A DNA stretch of 64,000 nt. Origin: Lycocorax pyrrhopterus obiensis (Eukaryota > Chordata > Aves > Passeriformes > Paradisaeidae). The DNA lies in the NCBI GenBank assembly GCA_014706295.1, contig JACSVZ010000001.1, forward strand, positions 83,450,237-83,514,236. Reading direction: 5' to 3'. Below are positions 53,655-64,000 of the stretch, piece by piece. Each line of letters opens with the position of its first letter. Positions within the stretch are counted from its first letter, which is position 1. A program made the position numbers and the translations under genes. The notes under the pieces are model-generated. The model ran no database searches and was not told the origin of the DNA. It saw only the letters and a program-made list of their open reading frames with translations.

Positions 53655-53957
53655 GCTCTCTACAATTACCTGAAGCCAGGTCGGGGGCAGTGAACAATAG
53701 AACAAGAGGAAATGGCCTCAAGTTGCACCAGGGGAGGTTTAGATTAGATATCAGAAAATATTGCTTTACTGAAGAGGTGATCAAGTGCTGGAACAGGCTG
53801 CTCAAGGAAGTGATGGAATCACCATTCCTGGAAGTGTTCAAAAAACATGTAAATGTGGCACTTAGGGACACGGTTTAGTGGTGGGCTTGGCAGTGCTGGG
53901 TTAGTGCTTGCGCTTGATGATCTTTTCCAACTTTAATGTTTCTATGACTCTATGAAT
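53655..53957 (+). mobile_element. CR1 LINE 3' end, sense on plus strand
   Basis: It follows the avian CR1 3' end in order: 'ctctacaattacctgaag', 'aacaagaggaaatggcctca', 'ctggaacaggctgctcaagg', 'ggtttagtggtgggcttggc', 'gatcttttccaacttta', then a tail of ttctatgactctatga. About 40 bp seem to be missing near 53690 relative to the usual element. The intact 3' tail and low divergence suggest a fairly young copy. Confidence 0.93.
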
Positions 53958-56900
53958 ACTTTTTATATAAAACCCCTGATATTTGTGTGTGTAAATATAT
54001 TTGCATATCTGTATCTATACCTGTGCATAAATACATATGCAGCTCACTGCACTGGGTTTGTTTCTGCGATTGCGTAGAGCCACGTTCACTGGAAGTGTCA
54101 GGACAATACCGCTTTTTTTCTGATTGTTACTGGACAATTGAAATGATGATGATAATGGATAAATACAGCAGGATAAATGCAAACTGGGGAATATATGTAT
54201 TTCCTGCTTTAAAAGGGTCAGCCTCACGAAGTACAGAAGTAAGGCAGAAGACTTAGGTTAAGCTTGTGAATGGTAATTAGAAAACCATTTAAAATATATT
54301 GCTAGATGCTTGCAAAGACATCAATGAATAAAGAAGGTGATTGATTTAGGTCTTGATTTTGGAAAAGAAGGTCCTGATTAAAAAATTCAACTGGAATTCA
54401 GATGGATTTTTTTAAATTCTTTAATAAAATTTAAAACTTATAAACTTAATTAAGTTTAATAAAAGCATAAATGTCAAAGAGTAGGAAGGAGACATTGATT
54501 TGAATGAATATAAATCCAAAAGGAATCACAAGAATGTGATAAAATATACAAAACAAAAAAAAATTAATGGACAGATGGTCAAAGACAATATTGTTTTATG
54601 TAAATTGAGACTAAAAGAAAATCATTAATGGTAGAAGTCTGTTACTTGATGGAAGCTGTGGAATTGTCAGTAGACGAAACAGGTAACAGCAAGATTCAAC
54701 AGTCATTTTTGTTGTAGATTGAAAAATGCATATGAGATGAGTTGTATAATAGAGATAACTAATAGTAATTAAGTCATTCTTAAAATTTCAGTGTCCCAAA
54801 ACTGCTCTAGAATTTATACATTTTAAAACCCCTATCTGTTTAGATTTTTTTGTATCCAAGATCTTTAAAAGAACTTTCTGACAAGCAATATCAATATTCT
54901 CTGTCATCAATTCCCAGGAGACTGGCTGGGAGGCAGAGACTGTTCTCACCCAGCACTAGACACCTCTTTGAGAGTTTTCATCTCTGGGCTGGTCATCCTA
55001 CATTCCTTTTACAGTCAAGTGAGAGATAGAGGCATTTCTAGAATGAAATTCATCTGACCAAAAGCTGACATCTATGTTTGGTTAAAATAATCACATCCTA
55101 ATGTGGTATCCACAGGTTTTTTTTTAGAAAACCAAGCCCAAGCTTGGAAAGCCCAAGCTTTCTCAGATCTGCCTGCAAGGCATCGGTCCTGGCTCTCCTT
55201 GCGATGCAGTGGGAGAGATCATGTCCTTGGGAGTCTAAGCAAGGTCATCTTGTAGGACTGAGATTTTGACACAAGTATCACTCCAATGAAAGAGCTGAGC
55301 CATGTTCTACCACTGCAGTTCAGGCAAATGTTGATGCATTGAAAATGTTCAGAGAAGAGTTATGAACCTTCTTAGATACCCTGCAAGGCAATGGAATAAA
55401 TAATGGTAAGCATTATTTATTTTTGTAGTGTAAAAATATGCCCATGGCTTTAATAAATATGAAAAAAAAGGCATGCAAATGTAAGGGGGAAATAAATAAT
55501 AGGTAGGATCTTGTATTAATGTAATTCCTATTATGTAAGCTGCCTTCTGCAAGTGTCTGTCTATCCTGACTTTAGCTGACTCTAAAGGGACCAAGGGTGC
55601 TTGGACTACTAATTCAGACACATCTATTTATACTGTAAAGGATGGTTTGGGCTGAAAGTGGTATTTAAACAGCAGGGTAAAATTTTGCTCCTTTAAAAAT
55701 CAAAAATATGAATAAAGAATTGGGAAAGGTGCCTTACAATAAGAAGCTAAGGAAGCTGAATCTATTTTGCTTACTAAAAAAGGCCAAAAGGTAACTTAAT
55801 CACAGACTGACATTACCTACAGGGATAATCCCAATAATGGCTTCTCAACCTGTCCGGCAAAGATAGAACAAAAGTCAGTGGCTGGAAGCTGAAGATAACT
55901 CAGACTAGAAATTAAATGTAATCATTGGCGGCAACAATAAATAATAATTATAAGGGTGGATGCTGATCCTTTAAGTAAAGAACCCTCAAAATCAAATTTA
56001 TTAAAAAAATATGCTGCAAATCAGGCAATCAATAATTGAGGAAGGAATATAACTTTTGCTGTGCCAGATTCAGGCCAGTGTCTTACACTGCCCAGTAATT
56101 TAAGAATCTATAAATCCACTATCCAGGAGGTTTCCTATTCTGATCTGTTTAAAGAAAATGTTATCGACATGTTTATCATGGTGACATTGAATCACTGTTA
56201 ATATATGCATAAGGCTCAAAGCAGGTTAATTACCATTTTTTCCAACTCCAACCTCTCGTATGGTTTGCCACAGCCTCTCACAGCACTCTTGTTTTGAAAA
56301 CTAATTCCCATTATCTAAAAGACTTTCCAAAGCAAACAGAACAATGTAGCACTTTCTAATATTTATTTTGTATTCTCAAAGAAGAGGCAATACTGGTACG
56401 AGGCTTTTTTTGGAGGGGGAGAGCTCTTCTACAAAGGTACTTGTGTCCACTGCAGTTTTACTTAGTCTGAGGACCAGGTCCATGGGCCAAGGGCTTTGCT
56501 TTGTAACTTCTGAATATGCAGTAGGTGGTTTATTTCATGGGAATTAAGTAAAGGCCTTGTTCTGGTAGCAGCAAACTCTGCTTCAGTGCCTAACTGCAGC
56601 AGGAGAGGGCAGATGAAAAGGGGCTTCATATACTAAGACAAAGATGCATAGATTTTAAGGTCACTATGATTCTCCCTCTAGCCTTCTTTCATACATAACT
56701 TGGAAAAAAAAAGAAACTCCAACCAAAACCTTCTCCCATGGAAGCCTGCCTCCTATTTTGAGGTGTTTGACTGCATGGTGAGCACGCCTCACCCATTCTC
56801 TGTGCTTGTGTCCTGTCGATGGTAAACTCGGCGGTGCTGGCAACATGTGCAGCACACAGTGTGTGTTCACAGCATTATCACCCACCCAGATTAGCAGCTG

Positions 56901-58270
56901 AGCACTGCTGGGTGCAGACAGCAATGCCTGCAGGTAAATATGGGCCTTACAAGATATGGCTGAGTTGCTGACTCCATTGCAGGCTCCTTGCCTGACCTTG
57001 GGACTGGAGCACTGTCTGCCTCTGTGTTTAAAAAGTTTAGATAATATTACTTGTCTGCTTCACAAGGATTTTGTGAGGTCAGAGACACTGTTTATTCAAG
57101 CTAGACATAAAGTGTTACAGCAATGAGAGCTATGTAAATACCAACGCTCAGGGAACCTCAATTAAAGCACGACCCATCTTGCTAGAGGAAAGCACACTTA
57201 ATGCCCATCAGTCCCTGCAATGTCCCGGGACAGCTCACACACAGTTCCCCCCTCTCAGAGGTAAAGAAACCCCACCGGCAATGGAGCCTCAGAGGGGAAA
57301 CCCGCAGTGAGGGAGCACAGAGCACTTCATAGCACGGGTTTTGCTGTGATTTACAGTCTCGTGCTTGGTAAGGAGCAATAGCCGAGGGGTGGATGATCCC
57401 GTTAGTCCCAGTCTTGGTTGACCAATGGAGCTGGGGAATGATGGGGAGCAGTGAAGGCCCTGAGGTGTGTTCGGAGGCATAGCTGCCTGTGACAGACACC
57501 CTCAGGAGCACACGCACGTGCTACATGCTCTATGCACACAGAAAGAGGTCGCTTAACCAGGGCTTTACAAATATTTCCAAAGCGCTTTACAAACAATTCA
57601 TTAATAGATGACATATTTTTTGCTAAAGGCACAACCAGCTCAACCAGATTTTATTACAGGTGTAAATAATACCAAGAGAATTTAAGTGTGAGACTCATTT
57701 CTCTGCTCTTAATCCCTCCTCCTGCTGACATGTTAAAGGTCTGCTTAATCATCCAGCCCTTTCCTCCCAAATTCACAAATGCTTCATCCACACTTACTTT
57801 TTTACAGGGATTTAGACGAATGCCAGGAGGTACCTAGCAGTGCCCTACAGGTTTCACGGCCCCAATGAAAAAACAAACAACTCTACAGCCCAGATGTGAC
57901 CCAGCAGTGCCGTTTAACCGATTGAGAAGACAAAGCGGCAGCTTAGAAAGCCACCCCGGATATTTTTAACCCGACTGTGGAAGAGCTGAGCACTTTTGGG
58001 CTGAAGAAAGGCCAGACGTGAAGGGAGGATTGGGGCACGATGAGCCCAAACACATCTGCACGGGGCTCAGCCTACCCTGTCCCTGTGGAGCCGAACTTGG
58101 GGAGCCCCTGGGACCAACACCCATGGTGGGAACACTGGGGATAGTGACGATGTCTCCGAGGGGCGCAGGCCACACGGGACAGAAGGGGGGACCTGTTGTG
58201 GGGAGAGGAGACACGGGCAGGAGTCCCCGGGGTTTCTGAGGGATGAAGGACGGGGGATGCAGGTAGCGGG
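53958..58270. other. Intergenic region between TMEM135 and FZD4, second part
   Basis: AT-rich DNA up to the FZD4 CpG island. It contains an old CR1/L3-like remnant at about 55725-55960. Nothing else is recognisable, and no coding exon was found. Confidence 0.6.
55725..55960 (+). mobile_element. Ancient CR1/L3-like LINE remnant, sense on plus strand
   Basis: The order 'agctgaatctattttgctta' (diverged), 'ggtaacttaatcacagactg', 'acctacagggataatc', 'gtggctggaagctgaag' and 'cagactagaaattaaatg' follows old amniote CR1/L3 3' regions. It is much more diverged than the copy at 53.7 kb. Ends are approximate. Confidence 0.75.
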
Positions 58271-58649
58271 TCACCAAAGAGAAGGGGCTCCTGCGAGGAG
58301 CGGTGCAATGCAGCCGGTGGAAACGCGCTCCTCGGGGTTGGGGGCGAGGGTCGGGGCTCCCCAGGGAGTGGAGGAGGAGGGGAACTGCTCGGTGCCAGGC
58401 TGAGGGCGCAGGTAGCACCCCGTGCCGTGCCGTGCCCTGCCCAGGGCGGAGGCGCGGCGGGGCGCTGAGCGGGGCGGGCTCCCGCGGCGGGGGCGGTGGC
58501 GCCGGGAGGCCGGGCCGGGAGGCGCGTCCCTCCCCTGGGCCGTTTCTCGGCGAGGCTGTTTAATAGCGGAGCCGCCCCCGGCCCGCCCCGTTGGAGCCGG
58601 CCCGTGCGGCACGGCGCGGCCGGGGCCGGGGCCGGGGCCGCTGCGGGCC

Positions 58650-61405
<2,756 letters not shown>

Positions 61406-61551
61406 GAGAAGGACAACATCCCTGTGGTCTGACTGCTCTCCTTTGAAGGACTGATTATGTGAAGGCATTGCTGTGTAAATGTTGGGAGTAGAGTGGGGAG
61501 ACGGTCACATAACCTATCTCTGGGGATGGGGGAAAAAAATAAGCCTTAAAG

Positions 61552-61557
61552 AATAAA
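61552..61557 (+). terminator. FZD4: Candidate proximal poly(A) signal AATAAA
   Basis: AATAAA about 150 nt after the FZD4 stop codon. It would give a very short 3'UTR; use is uncertain. Confidence 0.35.
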
Positions 61558-63791
61558 CAACAAAAAGAGCGTGCTGCAGATACAATAGCCATAAACCATG
61601 CTGCCCGAAATAGGAGAGCCCTGGGAGGCTTTAAAAGCTGTGAAGTACCCAAACATATTATCTTCCTTTTTTTTAAAGCAAGATGCATTTACTAAAGTCT
61701 TGAAGTCTTTAGAAACTGAGGTGCTGTAGCCCATAGCTGTGAGATGGTGTTTTGCATTCATCATCTTATAGCTGATGGAGGAAAGGCAATCTGGGGCCAA
61801 ATTCTGGGCTTAATTAGGGTCCAGTTACCAAGTTACAAGAAGATGGAGCACCCAGGACCTCAATTAGGTGTCTTCTTTCTGAGTTCAGCATTGAGAAGGA
61901 AGGGCTTGATGAGGTTCCGTCTTTATGCCCTGGGGAATTCTGGTTTTCCCATGCACTGTACAATTCAGTCAGGGATCACATGCTGAAACAAATAGCAAAT
62001 GGACTTTGCAGGTCTTACCCATGATGAGTAGGATTTGGTGAGGTATTAATGAGGATGACTTTTAAGTCATCTAATGGCCTATTAATAATTTCAACTCATT
62101 CTTTTTACCATTTGTTACCTGGTCTGAGTGGAGAGTTGATTCTGCCTTGTGGGAATTTGAACCTCCCTGTGTTTCTTCCCACCTGAATTATTCTGTGGTT
62201 CTAGCAATATTTCTAAATTTCAAGAACTTTACTCAAGGCCATCCTCAAAAACAGAGAAATCAGCTCAAAGTGGGAAACTGTGTATGTTCTTCTGCATCTA
62301 TTATCATTATCCATCTGCCTCCATTCCTGCCCCTTCAGGTGCTCCTGCTATTTCTAGCAGACCACTTTATTCTGCTGCATTTATAAGCTTTAAAAAAAGT
62401 CTTAACAATATAGTGTTCCTTCCTTCAGGAAAGAGAAAAATTAGTTGAAGGTACCTTCAAACAATGCTGTATTTCTCCAAGCAAACTTACTTGTCTCTCT
62501 CTGGAGACTCATTGCATGAAGCAATTAAGTCTTAATGTATTTCATTCAGTGTGATGGTATCTTCCTTGTAGACGCCAGTCTGGGGAGAAGCAAAATGTTA
62601 AGTTCCTTGGCAACCTCGTGTTCGCACAGATCAGTTGTATAATTGTGTGTGTCAATTGCAATTAAAAGAACATTCTCAGCCCATGACATTGCAGTACAGC
62701 TGACTGCCTCACAACGATGCTTCAATTGCTCACTGACAGCTATGGAGACTTTTTTTAGTGTATATTTACACACAGAATGTGAGCAGGCATTCAGTCGTCA
62801 GGAGCAACAAAGACCTTTCCAGTTTTTGTAAAGGGATCCAAGAGATCCAACTTCTTGGTGAATAATGCTGTTTCAAAGCAACCACTGAGTTTTCCTATCC
62901 TTTTATTTGAGGAGGCATGGCTTGTGCTCATGGGGAGCTGAACATAGTGTCAGGGACTTGTTTGGCTAGTAAGAACGGTGATGCAAATACAAATATCCCA
63001 CTTAAGAGAACACTGTTCTGATGCTCTGTCCCTTTGAAAGACCTTTGGTTTTATCTGTGTGCCCCAAGCTTTTGCATCCTTTGTTTGTGTGGAACCTGAT
63101 CAGCTGCAGAGCATCCCCCCGGTGCCCCACTTCCCATGATCTTCCAGGGCAGCTGAGAACAGATGCTGTTTTATTAAAGTACTTGCTTTTCACACAGGTG
63201 CCCATGTGCTTCCCAAACCACAGTTCACTCCAGCTCTGGAAGTGAGCACTAATCTGTCCCAGAAGCATGTATTGTCTCAATGTCAGTGTCGAAACATGTG
63301 CTAAAGAACTTTTTTTTTCTTTTTAAAAACAAAAAACCAGACCCCAAACAAACCCTAATGACAGTCTTTGCGGTTGGGCTCCCTCTCCAGCAGAACAAGT
63401 GAGAACTTGACACATTCTGCTCAAGGCACACAAGCACTGTCTTGGCCAACATCACATTCCAGCTGGGCCTTTTCACCCTCTCCATAAAGTCTCTCACTGT
63501 TAGTGTTGTGTTTGGATCTGGTTATTCCTTTGTGAACAAGGAGTTTTTCAAGTGTGAGATCTTCAAATGGCTGAGCTTCTCCATCATGCAGTCTTTCTGC
63601 TGGCGCAGTGGGGAATGTAAAGTCAGCAGCTGTATGTTGGCTTTCAAGGAGCAAGGGTGCAGTATGACCCTTTTCTTATAGCCTAGTATTTGGCTGTGCC
63701 AAGGTGTCACGTTCACTCAAGGTGTCCTTCATTCTGAAACGCTTTGGATACTCTCCTGGCCAATAAGACCCATGTTTGAGCAGACTGATTC

Positions 63792-63797
63792 AATAAA
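63792..63797 (+). terminator. FZD4: Candidate distal poly(A) signal AATAAA
   Basis: AATAAA about 2.4 kb after the stop codon, with a GT-rich stretch (ccttgttatgtacac) some 15-30 nt downstream, as expected of a functional site. It is a better candidate than the proximal one. Confidence 0.45.
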
Positions 63798-64000
63798 TGG
63801 CATTTTTAACCTTGTTATGTACACAGAAGCGAATGTTAAATAATGCCTTGTTATCAAATCCTTGCATCTCTGCCTGTGACCCTGTGAACTGTTGACAGAG
63901 GGATGCCCCTGGTGATGTGAGACACAGTGAGCTGGATGAGGATGGCACTGTGTAGCCCTAGGAGGGACGTGGGGGGATATTCCATTAAAGCATGTGAGGG

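Larger units (their letters stand above)
61406..64000 (+). other. FZD4: FZD4 3' untranslated region (probable, may extend past the window)
   Basis: No gene or repeat is recognisable after the stop codon. Mammalian FZD4 has a 3'UTR of several kilobases, so most or all of this stretch is probably transcribed. Candidate poly(A) signals are AATAAA at 61552-61557 and 63792-63797, and ATTAAA at 63985-63990. Which one is used cannot be told from sequence. The next gene expected from mammalian order, PRSS23, is not seen. Confidence 0.6.

Noticed and set aside
53594..53878. A 94-codon frame with a plausible-looking protein at 53.6-53.9 kb
   Set aside because: Most of it is the 3' end of a CR1 LINE, which often yields such a short frame; it is not a host gene.
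58422..58649. In-frame extension upstream of the FZD4 ATG, starting at a GTG
   Set aside because: There is no upstream in-frame ATG, the extension would bury the signal peptide, and open frames are expected in such GC-rich leader sequence.

Overview
This is a vertebrate nuclear window, most likely from a bird. It has long AT-rich introns, two CpG-island promoters, exons joined at GT-AG boundaries, and CR1 LINE fragments as the only interspersed repeats I recognise. Several of these have the 3' end typical of avian CR1. Nothing prokaryotic or viral was seen. Two protein-coding genes can be supported, in a head-to-head (divergent) arrangement that matches the conserved TMEM135-FZD4 neighbourhood of other vertebrates.

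Positions 1-39578, minus strand: the 5' part of TMEM135, a multi-pass membrane protein linked to peroxisomes, mitochondria and lipid handling. Four coding exons can be placed by homology and splice phase: exon 1 at 39438-39578, exon 2 at 29121-29248, exon 3 at 23589-23681 and exon 4 at 4380-4413 (only 34 nt). They join in frame to give residues 1-132 of a protein of about 458. Intron 4 leaves the window at the left edge, so the rest of the gene lies outside. The introns hold several CR1 fragments of different ages and a few short tandem duplications.

Positions about 39400-39980 form the TMEM135 CpG-island promoter. It is flanked by a C-rich (G-rich on the gene's strand) degenerate minisatellite in the start of intron 1 and by GTGTCC-type repeats upstream. 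Positions about 40000-58250 are intergenic, with one CR1 on the minus strand, one on the plus strand, an older CR1/L3-like remnant, and no convincing gene.

Positions 58650-61405, plus strand: a complete two-exon FZD4 (Frizzled-4, 529 aa), the Wnt/Norrin receptor. It starts in a second CpG island, has one 1166-nt intron, and is followed by a probable long 3'UTR that reaches the right end of the window. Exon 1 reads through its donor for 44 more codons, so an intron-retained transcript could encode a short secreted CRD fragment comparable to the human FZD4S variant.

I did not find an undescribed biological system. The best leads are the possible soluble FZD4 isoform, the 34-nt TMEM135 exon, the G-rich minisatellite beside TMEM135 exon 1, and a 165-182 codon open frame of unknown meaning at 46.4-47.0 kb.
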